Assembly (NCBI RefSeq): GCF_024436065.1
Contig: NZ_JANFNS010000001.1
Span: forward strand, 930,001-994,000
Length of the DNA stretch: 64,000 nucleotides
Reading direction: 5' to 3'
Origin: Saccharibacillus sp. JS10
Lineage (GTDB): Bacteria > Bacillota > Bacilli > Paenibacillales > Paenibacillaceae
Shown: positions 15,917-23,859 of the stretch, in pieces
How the letters are laid out: each line of letters opens with the position of its first letter
How positions within the stretch are numbered: position 1 is the stretch's first letter
Position numbers and translations under genes: made by a program
Notes under the pieces: model-generated
Database searches by the model: none
The model's input: only the letters and a program-made list of their open reading frames with translations
What the model was told of the DNA's origin: nothing

Positions 15917-16066
15917 ATGAGCAGATGGGGATCAAGGCGACGTAGAGGTTACAAATCCGGAGAAGACGATCGCGTAGAATGGATCCAGCTCTTGATCGAA
16001 CTTTTCATGTGGGCTCCTAAACTCATCTTCGGCATCTTTCGTCTGATTTTGAAGCTTTTCAATTAA
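15917..16066 (+). CDS. 49-residue basic, amphipathic membrane-associated protein
   Basis: The ATG at 15917 follows AGGAGCG. The N-terminal half is very basic (SRWGSRRRRGYKSG); the C-terminal half (WIQLLIELFMWAPKLIFGIFRLILKLF) is hydrophobic with spaced charges and looks membrane-embedded or amphipathic. It has a terminator directly after it. Function unknown; stress peptide or toxin-like behaviour cannot be decided from sequence. Confidence 0.55.
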   Translation: MSRWGSRRRRGYKSGEDDRVEWIQLLIELFMWAPKLIFGIFRLILKLFN

Positions 16067-16082
16067 TTAACTTCTATTCATA

Positions 16083-16120
16083 CAAAAAACCTGTATCTAC
16101 TAGGATACAGGTTTTATTTT
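16083..16120. terminator. Bidirectional terminator
   Basis: AAAACCTGTATC pairs with GATACAGGTTTT between two convergent genes, with A and T runs on the two sides. Confidence 0.85.
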
Positions 16121-16138
16121 TATTTAATTTTGAAAGTT

Positions 16139-17083
16139 TTATTCGCTTTTGAGTTCGCGTACCTCAATAGGAATCAGCGATTGCACAAGTTGCTCGCGAT
16201 ACCGTTCGTATTGTGCCGGTAATTTCAATTCAGTGCCCATCGTCTCAAACGTTTCATCGTGAGCGAATCCCGGTGGGTCGGTCGCGATCTCAAATAAAAT
16301 TTCGCCGTGTTCCCGGAAATAGACCGCGTTAAAATAATTGCGATCTTGTACCGCGGTCACTACGTATCCATGATCGGCAACCCAATCTTGCCATTCACGT
16401 TGGTTGGCATCGTCCGTCGCTCTCCAAGCGATATGATGTACCGTTCCTACGCCCATCGTACCTCGCGCAGCAGGAGTCAACTTCAAGTCGATCACATTGC
16501 CTATATCCGACGTTGCACGGTAACGAGCCAAATCTCCTTCTGCTCCGATATACTCAAGTCCCATCACCGAAGTCAATAATTCCGCTGTTTTCTGTGGTTG
16601 TGTAGAAAGTAGCGTTGCTCCGCCAAATCCTTTGATAGCCGTCTGCGGCGTTACGCCTCCGAATGTCCAGCTATTGAGTTCTCCGCCTTCCCGTTCTACC
16701 AGTTCCAGACGCAGACCGTGCGGATCTTCAAATTGAAGAACCTGCTCATTGAAACGCTCTTGTTCTTGGACTTCGATTTCGAAAGAACTCAATCTTGTTT
16801 TCCAAAAAGGCAACGAACCAACTGGCACGACAAACGAAGTGACACCTACTTGCCCTGAACCGATCTGCCCTCGATACGCATTCACCCATGGGAAAAAGGT
16901 AATGATCGTTCCCGGTTTTCCGCCTTCATCGCCAAAGTACAAATGATAAGTTTCGGGATCATCGAAATTGACCGTTTGTTTAACCAAGCGAAGTCCAAGT
17001 ACTCCCGCGTAAAAATCAACGTTTTGCTGAGGATGCCCGACAATCGCTGTAATATGGTGAATCCCTGCAATCTTTTGTTCCAT
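16139..17083 (-). CDS. Ring-cleaving dioxygenase of the glyoxalase fold (MhqO/MhqA-like)
   Basis: This 314-residue protein has two vicinal-oxygen-chelate halves. It begins KIAGIHHITAIVGHPQQNVDFY, where the first histidine pair supplies a metal ligand; the second half carries VGTVHHIAWRATDD and a late glutamate region (FREHGEILFEIATDPPGFA). Such enzymes cleave hydroquinones and catechols and are induced by quinone stress in Bacillus. The ATG at 17083 follows TGGAGGT; an in-frame ATG at 17098 overlaps that site. Its promoter is built like that of azoR, which suggests a shared repressor. Confidence 0.88.
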   Translation of the reverse strand: MEQKIAGIHHITAIVGHPQQNVDFYAGVLGLRLVKQTVNFDDPETYHLYFGDEGGKPGTIITFFPWVNAYRGQIGSGQVGVTSFVVPVGSLPFWKTRLSSFEIEVQEQERFNEQVLQFEDPHGLRLELVEREGGELNSWTFGGVTPQTAIKGFGGATLLSTQPQKTAELLTSVMGLEYIGAEGDLARYRATSDIGNVIDLKLTPAARGTMGVGTVHHIAWRATDDANQREWQDWVADHGYVVTAVQDRNYFNAVYFREHGEILFEIATDPPGFAHDETFETMGTELKLPAQYERYREQLVQSLIPIEVRELKSE

Positions 17084-17131
17084 GTTCAAAACCTCCATTT
17101 ATTTTTATATAAAGAATCTTTAATTAAAAGT

Positions 17132-17175
17132 ATTATCTTTGTAATTATACTAGTACGAATCATAAACACTGTCAA
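17132..17175 (-). promoter_or_regulatory. Dioxygenase promoter with ATTA-N6-TAAT operator
   Basis: Leftward TTGACA (17170-17175), 17 bases, then TAGTAT overlapping TATAAT, followed by ATTACAAAGATAAT (17132-17145). The geometry matches the azoR promoter base for base in spacing. Confidence 0.6.
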
Positions 17176-17203
17176 TACATTCCCCGGGAAATATAGGAAA
17201 ATG

Positions 17204-17232
17204 TCGACAAACCCGAAAAATCGGCTTACAAT
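17204..17232 (+). promoter_or_regulatory. Promoter of the serine hydrolase gene
   Basis: TCGACA (17204-17209) and TACAAT (17227-17232) are separated by 17 bases, divergent from the dioxygenase promoter. Confidence 0.6.
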
Positions 17233-17270
17233 TTACGCAGATCTGATTATAAAGGAGCAAATGACTGACT

Positions 17271-18446
17271 ATGCTGGAATCTTCTATAGCTACACGTTTA
17301 AAACAAGCGTTACGTTCAAGTATTGAAAATCACGAAATTGCAGGCGCCAACTTGATGGTTCTTCAGGACGGCAAAGAAATCTTTTATCATGAAGACGGGT
17401 TTGCCGATCTTAGCGACCATACTCCGATTCGGCGCGATACGATTTTCCGTCTATATTCGATGAGTAAACCCGTTACCGCAACGGCTGTTATGATGCTGAT
17501 TGAACGCGGACAACTTGATTTGTTTGATCCGGTGAGTCTATACATTCCGAGTTTTAAGCAGGTTAAGGTTGAAAAACACGGGCAAACGGTCGCTCCTATG
17601 CGAGAAGTTACGATTCAAGATCTACTACATATGACTTCCGGTTTAATGTACGGCGGAGAAAATCAAACAGGTCAGTATACCGAAGCTTTATTCCAAGATA
17701 CGAATGCACGTCTTCGCAGCGATACACCGGTCAGCACGTTAGAATTCGCTTCGCGTCTTGGACAAGGAACATTGGCTTTTGAACCTGGTTCTAGCTGGAC
17801 TTACGGGACTTCCGCTGACGTATTAGGTGCCGTCGTTGAAGTGGTAAGCGGACAGCGTTTTGGGGAGTTTTTGCAGCAAGAACTTTTTGAACCTTTAGAG
17901 ATGAAGGATACTGGATTTTGGTTATCTGAAGAACAACGCAGCCGTTTAGCGAAAACGGTTCAAAATGATGGCTCAGGCAAACTCAAACTCTATAGCGACG
18001 ACCATTTAGGGATCAATCATCATTTCGATCGCGAACCTGCTTTTGAATCCGGCGGTGCGGGTCTGGCTTCGACTTTAGGCGATTATGCGAAGTTTGCGAC
18101 GATGCTGCTGCAAGAAGGTCGCTGGAACGGGCATACTCTTTTACAATCGAAAACGATTCAAAAAATGACAGCACCTAGTTTGACTCCTGCTCAGCAGCAA
18201 GCTTTTGACAGTGGATATTCGGCAATCGGACATAGTTATGGCAACCAGATGCGTATCTTGACCCATTCTGGGCAATCGGGATTGATCGGGCATCAAGGCG
18301 AATATGGCTGGGACGGTTGGTTGGGCGCTTATTTCACGAATAGCCCGCAAGAAAAGCTTACTTTCTTATTCATGATCCAAAAAAGAGATGCGGGTACGCT
18401 GCCGATCACAAGAAAGTTACGTAATATCGTGTTTTCAGCTTTTTAA
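17271..18446 (+). CDS. Beta-lactamase-family serine hydrolase (class C/EstB-like)
   Basis: This 391-residue protein has the SxxK active site at residues 63-66 (YSMSKPVTA), a YGTS motif near residue 180 in the place of YxN, and an HSGQSG motif near 334 in the place of KTG. It has no signal peptide, so it is probably a cytoplasmic esterase or peptidase rather than a true beta-lactamase. The ATG at 17271 is some distance from AAAGGAG; the closer ATG at 17261 is in another frame, so initiation may be weak. Its substrate is unknown. Confidence 0.85.
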   Translation: MLESSIATRLKQALRSSIENHEIAGANLMVLQDGKEIFYHEDGFADLSDHTPIRRDTIFRLYSMSKPVTATAVMMLIERGQLDLFDPVSLYIPSFKQVKVEKHGQTVAPMREVTIQDLLHMTSGLMYGGENQTGQYTEALFQDTNARLRSDTPVSTLEFASRLGQGTLAFEPGSSWTYGTSADVLGAVVEVVSGQRFGEFLQQELFEPLEMKDTGFWLSEEQRSRLAKTVQNDGSGKLKLYSDDHLGINHHFDREPAFESGGAGLASTLGDYAKFATMLLQEGRWNGHTLLQSKTIQKMTAPSLTPAQQQAFDSGYSAIGHSYGNQMRILTHSGQSGLIGHQGEYGWDGWLGAYFTNSPQEKLTFLFMIQKRDAGTLPITRKLRNIVFSAF

Positions 18447-18462
18447 AAAATCAGTAAAACGC

Positions 18463-18512
18463 AAAAAGCTCGCTATAAGAAACGTAACGTTTCCAAGCGA
18501 GCTTTTTTTATA
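18463..18512. terminator. Bidirectional terminator between convergent genes
   Basis: AAAAAGCTCGCT and AGCGAGCTTTTT are the outer arms, with a second inner pair GAAACGT/ACGTTTC, and T runs for both directions. Confidence 0.85.
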
Positions 18513-18522
18513 AGTCTGAACG

Positions 18523-20094
18523 TTATTTCACCAATACACTTTGGTTACGTCCCGACTCTTTGGCTTCGTATAAGGCATGGTCTGCTTTTTCAAACAATCG
18601 ATCGGCAGTTACTTCCTGATCGCGTGCGGCAACTCCTAAAGAGATCGTTATTTTTTGCGGAACCGGCATTTCGCTAAGCTCTACAATAAAACGAATCTGC
18701 TCGGCAAGAGCAAAAGCTTCAGCTTCGTTATCGTGTGAAAGCAAGATGACAAATTCTTCCCCGCCATAGCGGAAACAATGACCATGCAAACCCACTTGTT
18801 CAGATAAGATCATCGCGATTTTTTTAAGCACTTCGTCCCCTTTTTGATGCCCATACGTATCGTTGATCGATTTGAAATAATCAATATCGAGAAAAACGAT
18901 ATAAAACTTTTTGTTTTGCTGCATCCACTCGTTCGTTAAACCTTCCAACGTTCGACGATTTAACAGACCTGTTAACGGATCATGATTGGCTTCTTTGAGC
19001 AAAAAGGCTTCCGCTTCGCGAGTTTTATTTTCCGCAAGTAAGATTGCTTCTTTGAGCATTTTCGTCTCATAGTTCCAATCTTGCACGTTCGGTACTTCTT
19101 CCGGCGCTCGACGGTTCGCCATATGCTCGATATATCGGGCAAGTGTGTAGAGCGGCATCGACAACTTATGAGAAACATACAAAGTCAACAGTAATACGAG
19201 CACGATTCCAGGCAACATGTAGAGACTCGTCTCAAACGTCGAAAGTTTTGCCGCTTGCACGACATTCTCGTACGGAGTTTGAAAAATCACACACCACCCC
19301 GTCTGATCGATCGAAGCATGACCGGCTAAATATCGATTGCCATCTGACTGCACAATAGAAGATGAACCCACGCCACCGCTTGAAAAAATATCCTGAATCG
19401 CTTGATCTGTAATTTCTTTGCCAATCAGTCTTTCGTCGGGATGGTAAATGTATTTGCCGGAGTCGTCGATGACATAAAAATAAGAACCGTCGCCTTTGGG
19501 GCTTTGCGTGCCGAGAATTTCACCTAACCGATTTTCTTCTTTTAAATAGATCGAACCGGCAAGAATCCCTTGATATACCCCGTCTGTTGAAAATAAAGGC
19601 TCGCTTACGGTCACCAAATAACGTCCAGTCGGCGCGATATAAGGAACCGAGATGGTCGGAATTTTAGCAGATAATGCTTGTAAAAGTTGCGGCGTCTTGA
19701 TCCGACCATCTGTAATTCCAAGATTGGGTGAACTGTACGTTAAAATCCCGCTTGCATCGATAATAACGACTGAATTAAAAAAACCGCTCGACTTTCTAAA
19801 ATAATCCAAATTGCTTTGTGTCATCTCCGGTGTTAAAGGCATAGACATCGCATAAGAAGCCGATTCTGCTAAAGATCTTTGCATATTGGCAATCGATGTG
19901 GTTCCAATTCTCGCTAGTTCTTGAGCATGGTATTCGTTTAACTGCAACGTCTGCGTCGCCAAAGCATCTCGTCCATTGATGTAACTCACAAACGAACCGA
20001 CTCCCGCTGCCGAAAGCAGAATAACTACCGATAATAACCCGATCACCGTAGACATTTTGATTCCTTGTGTGACTTTTCCCGAACCCCTTTTCAT
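18523..20094 (-). CDS. Diguanylate cyclase with extracellular dCache sensor
   Basis: This protein of about 523 residues makes c-di-GMP from two GTP. A membrane helix near residues 15-38, a dCache-type extracellular sensor, a second membrane helix near 288-310 and a HAMP-like linker precede a GGDEF domain from about residue 362. The catalytic motif is GGEEF (RYGGEEFVILLSHD). The RxxD inhibitory site usually five residues before it is not present (VGLHGHCF), so product inhibition there is unlikely. The ATG at 20094 is nine bases after AGGAG; a GTG two codons earlier is only three bases away. It is monocistronic, and its ligand is unknown. Confidence 0.93.
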   Translation of the reverse strand: MKRGSGKVTQGIKMSTVIGLLSVVILLSAAGVGSFVSYINGRDALATQTLQLNEYHAQELARIGTTSIANMQRSLAESASYAMSMPLTPEMTQSNLDYFRKSSGFFNSVVIIDASGILTYSSPNLGITDGRIKTPQLLQALSAKIPTISVPYIAPTGRYLVTVSEPLFSTDGVYQGILAGSIYLKEENRLGEILGTQSPKGDGSYFYVIDDSGKYIYHPDERLIGKEITDQAIQDIFSSGGVGSSSIVQSDGNRYLAGHASIDQTGWCVIFQTPYENVVQAAKLSTFETSLYMLPGIVLVLLLTLYVSHKLSMPLYTLARYIEHMANRRAPEEVPNVQDWNYETKMLKEAILLAENKTREAEAFLLKEANHDPLTGLLNRRTLEGLTNEWMQQNKKFYIVFLDIDYFKSINDTYGHQKGDEVLKKIAMILSEQVGLHGHCFRYGGEEFVILLSHDNEAEAFALAEQIRFIVELSEMPVPQKITISLGVAARDQEVTADRLFEKADHALYEAKESGRNQSVLVK

Positions 20095-20287
20095 AATCAC
20101 GTTCTCCTCGACAGCAAGATAGCCGCCAAAGCGGTCTTTTCTTATATATCGGAAATAAAAGGTGATTTAGTTCAGTAATAGAGGAAAAAATTTCTGAGAA
20201 GGTAGTTATAAATAAATAAAATTGTTGCTTCAAGAATAATATGTATATTGTCATGTATGGTTTAAATGATCAAGTTATCCAAAAACA

Positions 20288-20318
20288 CAAAAAAACCCTT
20301 GCGCCGCAAGGGTTTTTA
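20288..20318 (-). terminator. Terminator of the tRNA pair
   Basis: AAAACCCTTGC and GCAAGGGTTTT pair around a three-base loop directly after tRNA-Ile2, with a U run leftward. Confidence 0.9.
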
Positions 20319-20324
20319 CCATGA

Positions 20325-20398
20325 TGGGCCCTACAGGACTCGAACCTGTGACCAACCGGTTATGAGCCGGTAGCTCTAACCAACTGAGCTAAGGGCCC
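20325..20398 (-). tRNA. tRNA-Ile2 (anticodon CAT, probably lysidine-modified)
   Basis: This is a 74-base tRNA with acceptor GGGCCCT/AGGGCCC. The anticodon stem ACCGG/CCGGT holds the loop CTCATAA. The body (TTAGCTCAGTTGGTTAGAGC and GGCTCATAACC) is like Bacillus tRNA-Ile2, in which C34 becomes lysidine and reads AUA, rather than like elongator Met. The CCA is not encoded. Elongator Met remains a possibility. Confidence 0.85.
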
Positions 20399-20446
20399 TG
20401 GTTCCAAATGCGACTGCAAAGTCGATTTGGGACAGTCTAACTGTAA

Positions 20447-20520
<74 letters not shown>

Positions 20521-20585
20521 ACATTGTACAAGCTGAACATTTTGAACAGCGACAATGAATAGTATAACTTTTTTTGCCAACTTGG

Positions 20586-22127
20586 TCAAGATTTTTTTGA
20601 GTCCTGTAACTGTAGAACTTGAATATTAGGCGATAACGGATCGACAAAGGTCAGTGTACCGTCATCGGTGAAAGGTCCTTTTAACCAACGACTTCCATCG
20701 TTTTCCCATTGTTCTAAAGCTTGTTTCGGCGAAATCTGTCCTTGCAATACGCGTTGGAACAATTCTTTGCCTGTATTGCCGATCTGCCATAGTTGCGAAT
20801 TGCTTTGCACCGCTTCTTCTTCTCGTTTTGCAATCGGCTCGGACGGACGCAGCTGGGTAAATGCTTGGCTCCGGTACCCACGTTCTTCCGCTTCCAAATC
20901 AATCGCTTGCAAACGACTTGGCATCCGGTAGACGTCATGCAGCCCCATTTCCTGAATACGCTCGCTTGTCACGAACCGGATAAATTCCCATGCTTGTTCT
21001 TTGTGTGTACTGGATGAGGCAATCGAGAACGTATCGCCAAGTTGCACGCCTGAACCGATGCCTTCTTTGCCCGGATGTACAGGTAAAGTAACCGTGCCCC
21101 ATCGGAACGGCTTAAAATCGGGTATCCGATCGGCATTACGCGTTGCGGTTTGTAGATTCGCAGCATAACTGCTATCTGCAATCGTCATTGCGGTTTTTTC
21201 ACCTAAAAATAGATCTCCGCCAAAAACATCATAGTGATCCGGATCAGTGCCCGGACGCAATGCCAGCGGAATCGCGCCTTGTTGACTGAGATTAGTAAGC
21301 ACTGTCCAAGCGTCCAGCCATTCCGGTGTATCTACCGTCATTTGCTCCGATTCCAGATCAAAAGTCGATAATCCTAAAGGATCGGTGTAGGCACGGATCG
21401 CCCATAACGGATCTTCTTCCAATGTCTGTGTAAAAGATAAACCATATAGCGGTTCTCCTTGCTCGTCTTCGCCACTCGCTGCTCTTGCCAAAGCAAAAGC
21501 TTCATCCCATGTCATTCCGTCTTCCGGTAATTTCACATTATTTTTTTCAAACCAATCGACATTGTAATACAAAGCCGACGAAGCGTAATCTGGCGTCAGC
21601 GCGTACAGTTCCCCGTCTCCGAGATCTTTAAGCCCATTGATTGCCGCAGGAGCGAAGTCCGATTCCGACTCGCCTGTACGCTGCATATAAGGAGCTAGAG
21701 GTTCTGCCCAACCTTTTTGCGTCACAGAACGAAGCATCTCAGGATCAAGAATCCATACATCGACTTGTCCGTCCGCTAGCTTTTGTAATTCGCTTAAAGG
21801 CGTTTCTTTTTTGTAATCTTGAGCATCCGGGTCCAAATAACGGTAACGATCCGTATCAATCGCAGGAACAATCTCTATGTTTAAGTCAGGATTCATATAT
21901 TCATAAATATCGGTATAGGTTTCTCGGTAATAACGATCGTCGGCGGCACCCGTCAAAATCCCGATTCGTAGCGTGCCTTGTTCATTAGATGGTTTTTGCT
22001 CTATTCCATTAGACGGTTTGCTTGGCGTTTTCCCAGACGGTTGTTCGCTACCTCCCGAAAAGCATCCCGGTAGCAAAATTACTGTCGCAAGGGCAGCCGC
22101 AATTTTTTTCCAAGAAAAATTTTTCAT
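20586..22127 (-). CDS. Orphan extracellular solute-binding lipoprotein (family 1)
   Basis: This 513-residue lipoprotein has a signal peptide and lipobox LLPGC (acylated cysteine 22), then a Gly/Ser/Pro linker. The body reads as a type I sugar-binding protein (GTLRIGILTGAADDRYYRETYTDIYE, MTWDEAFALARAASGE, AWEFIRFVTSERIQ). No permease or ATPase adjoins it. It lies between the tRNA pair and the pyrimidine operon, so it either serves a transporter elsewhere or acts as a sensor or surface protein. A possible ribosome site, GGGGCAGAAGAG, precedes the ATG. Confidence 0.85.
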   Translation of the reverse strand: MKNFSWKKIAAALATVILLPGCFSGGSEQPSGKTPSKPSNGIEQKPSNEQGTLRIGILTGAADDRYYRETYTDIYEYMNPDLNIEIVPAIDTDRYRYLDPDAQDYKKETPLSELQKLADGQVDVWILDPEMLRSVTQKGWAEPLAPYMQRTGESESDFAPAAINGLKDLGDGELYALTPDYASSALYYNVDWFEKNNVKLPEDGMTWDEAFALARAASGEDEQGEPLYGLSFTQTLEEDPLWAIRAYTDPLGLSTFDLESEQMTVDTPEWLDAWTVLTNLSQQGAIPLALRPGTDPDHYDVFGGDLFLGEKTAMTIADSSYAANLQTATRNADRIPDFKPFRWGTVTLPVHPGKEGIGSGVQLGDTFSIASSSTHKEQAWEFIRFVTSERIQEMGLHDVYRMPSRLQAIDLEAEERGYRSQAFTQLRPSEPIAKREEEAVQSNSQLWQIGNTGKELFQRVLQGQISPKQALEQWENDGSRWLKGPFTDDGTLTFVDPLSPNIQVLQLQDSKKS

Positions 22128-22264
22128 TCTCTTCTGCCCCTTTCATCGTCTAGGTCACATCCCCTTCTATTGGACGCATTATTTAGCAAATTAGTTGCGT
22201 AGCGAAGAATTCCATAAAGTCAGCTTACCTGATCAAGAAGATAGCGTCCAGATACCGACTAACC

Positions 22265-22305
22265 AAAAAAGCCGAAATCTTAAGATAAGATTCCGACTTT
22301 GGGAC
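22265..22305 (-). terminator. Terminator of the pyrimidine operon
   Basis: AAAGCCGAAATCTTA pairs imperfectly with TAAGATTCCGACTTT, followed by six U leftward, directly after pyrE. Confidence 0.85.
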
Positions 22306-22325
22306 TGTTATTGTAGATTCGCTTT

Positions 22326-22967
22326 TTATTTTCCAAATTCACTTGGATTTTCGCGCCAAGATTTTAGCAGATCCATTTGGCTAGCTTGAATGGTTCCTAG
22401 TTCGAGTGCAGTCTGCATCAGAGCCGTATAATTCGATAAGGTCTGAAGCGGAACTTGTTCTTCAGCGAAAGCTTGCGTCGCAATATCCAGCTGATAACTG
22501 AAAATCGCCAGTACCGCCAGTGGCTTCGCTCCAACTTCGCGTACAGCCAAAGCCGCTTTCAGCGAACTGCCTCCGGTAGAGATCAGATCTTCGATCACGA
22601 CGACTTTTTTGCCGCTTTCGATGATGCCTTCGATCTGATTTTGCTTGCCGTGCCCTTTGGCTTTATCTCGAATGTATGCCATAGGCAAATTCATTTTTTG
22701 CGCAACCCAAGCCGCGTGAGGAATACCGGCTGTTGCCGTTCCTGCAATAATTTCTACATCCGGGTAATGAGTTTTGATCAATTGGGCAAAACCGTCTGCA
22801 ATCCGATCGCGGACTTCCGGGTAACTCATCGTCAAGCGGTTATCGCAATAAATCGGAGATTTGATCCCCGATGTCCAAGTAAAAGGCTCATCCGGCTTTA
22901 AAGCTACGGCTCCGATATTCAGCAGATCCGCTGCAATTTTCGCTTCCAATGTAGACTGTGTATTCAT
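22326..22967 (-). CDS. pyrE: Orotate phosphoribosyltransferase
   Basis: This 213-residue enzyme converts orotate and PRPP to OMP, the fifth step of UMP synthesis. The PRPP-binding loop VVVIEDLISTGGS near residue 120 is intact, and the N-terminal region reads GAVALKPDEPFTWTSGIKSPIYCDNR. The start is ATG 22967, nine bases after GGAGG; the ATG at 22976 abuts that site. It is the last gene of the operon. Confidence 0.96.
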   Translation of the reverse strand: MNTQSTLEAKIAADLLNIGAVALKPDEPFTWTSGIKSPIYCDNRLTMSYPEVRDRIADGFAQLIKTHYPDVEIIAGTATAGIPHAAWVAQKMNLPMAYIRDKAKGHGKQNQIEGIIESGKKVVVIEDLISTGGSSLKAALAVREVGAKPLAVLAIFSYQLDIATQAFAEEQVPLQTLSNYTALMQTALELGTIQASQMDLLKSWRENPSEFGK

Positions 22968-22997
22968 CGTGATCATCCTCCGTTTGTCGATATAAGA

Positions 22998-23744
22998 TTA
23001 GTTCAAAGCTTGGCTCATTTGCTCTAAAATCTGAAGCGTCGCTTCTTTTGGATCGGCGGCAGCGGTAATCGGTCGTCCGACTACGATATAATCGCTGCCT
23101 CCTGAGATGGCTTCGCCCGGCGTTTTGGTACGCGATTGATCGTCTGCCGCACTTCCGGCAGGGCGAATCCCTGGCGTTACCGTTAAAAAGTCTGCTCCGC
23201 AAGCTTTCTTGATCGCTTCAGCTTCCAGAGGGCTTGCGACCACGCCATTTAGCCCGGCTTGCGCGGTCAACTGTGCATACCGAATCACGGCGTCTTCCAC
23301 GGTTCCCGGAATCCCGATTTCTTGATTCATTGTCTGCTGATTCGTACTCGTTAATTGCGTAACGGCAATCACCCACGGGCGATTCAGCAAAGGGTGCGCG
23401 GCAAGTGCTTCTTCTACGCCTTGCATCGCTGCCGACATCATTGCCGACCCGCCTGCCGCGTGCACGTTGAACATATCGACGCCAAGTCTGGTAATGCTAT
23501 TTGCACCGCTTTTGACGGTATTCGGAATATCGTGCATTTTCAGATCCAAAAAGACCGAATAGCCTAACGATTTGAGTTCTTGTACAAAGGTTGGACCTGC
23601 TTGATAAAAAAGCTGCATCCCGACTTTCATATAACACGGAATGCCTTCCAATTTGCGAATCAGTTCGCGCGCGGATGTATCGTCCGGGTAATCAAGTGCA
23701 ACCATTAAGCGCTGCGCCAGTTGCGTTGTCGATATTGAAGTCAT
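22998..23744 (-). CDS. pyrF: Orotidine 5'-phosphate decarboxylase
   Basis: This 248-residue TIM-barrel enzyme decarboxylates OMP to UMP. The catalytic array is visible as VFLDLKMHDIPNTV near residue 60, followed by the phosphate loop TPGIRP and the YIVVGRPI end. The start is ATG 23744 after GGAGGT; the ATG at 23756 overlaps it. It is 30 bases upstream of pyrE. Confidence 0.96.
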   Translation of the reverse strand: MTSISTTQLAQRLMVALDYPDDTSARELIRKLEGIPCYMKVGMQLFYQAGPTFVQELKSLGYSVFLDLKMHDIPNTVKSGANSITRLGVDMFNVHAAGGSAMMSAAMQGVEEALAAHPLLNRPWVIAVTQLTSTNQQTMNQEIGIPGTVEDAVIRYAQLTAQAGLNGVVASPLEAEAIKKACGADFLTVTPGIRPAGSAADDQSRTKTPGEAISGGSDYIVVGRPITAAADPKEATLQILEQMSQALN

Positions 23745-23799
23745 CAGTACCTCCATTGAATGTAAAGAAGTTTTTGCGAAAACGGATCTCTATACGCAT

Positions 23800-23843
23800 A
23801 CGAGAGGCGCCCGCAATATGCTGCATGGCGCCTGTATTCTCGT
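23800..23843 (-). promoter_or_regulatory. Stem-loop between carB and pyrF
   Basis: ACGAG plus AGGCGCC pairs with GGCGCCT plus CTCGT, with a small internal loop and no U tract. It is probably a processing or stability hairpin inside the polycistronic message. Confidence 0.5.
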
Positions 23844-23859
23844 TATGCAATTAAAGGGT

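Noticed and set aside
20146-20153. Sigma-D -10 (TCCGATAT) upstream of the diguanylate cyclase
   Set aside because: The nearest TAAA is only 12 bases away instead of about 15, so the pair is not convincing.
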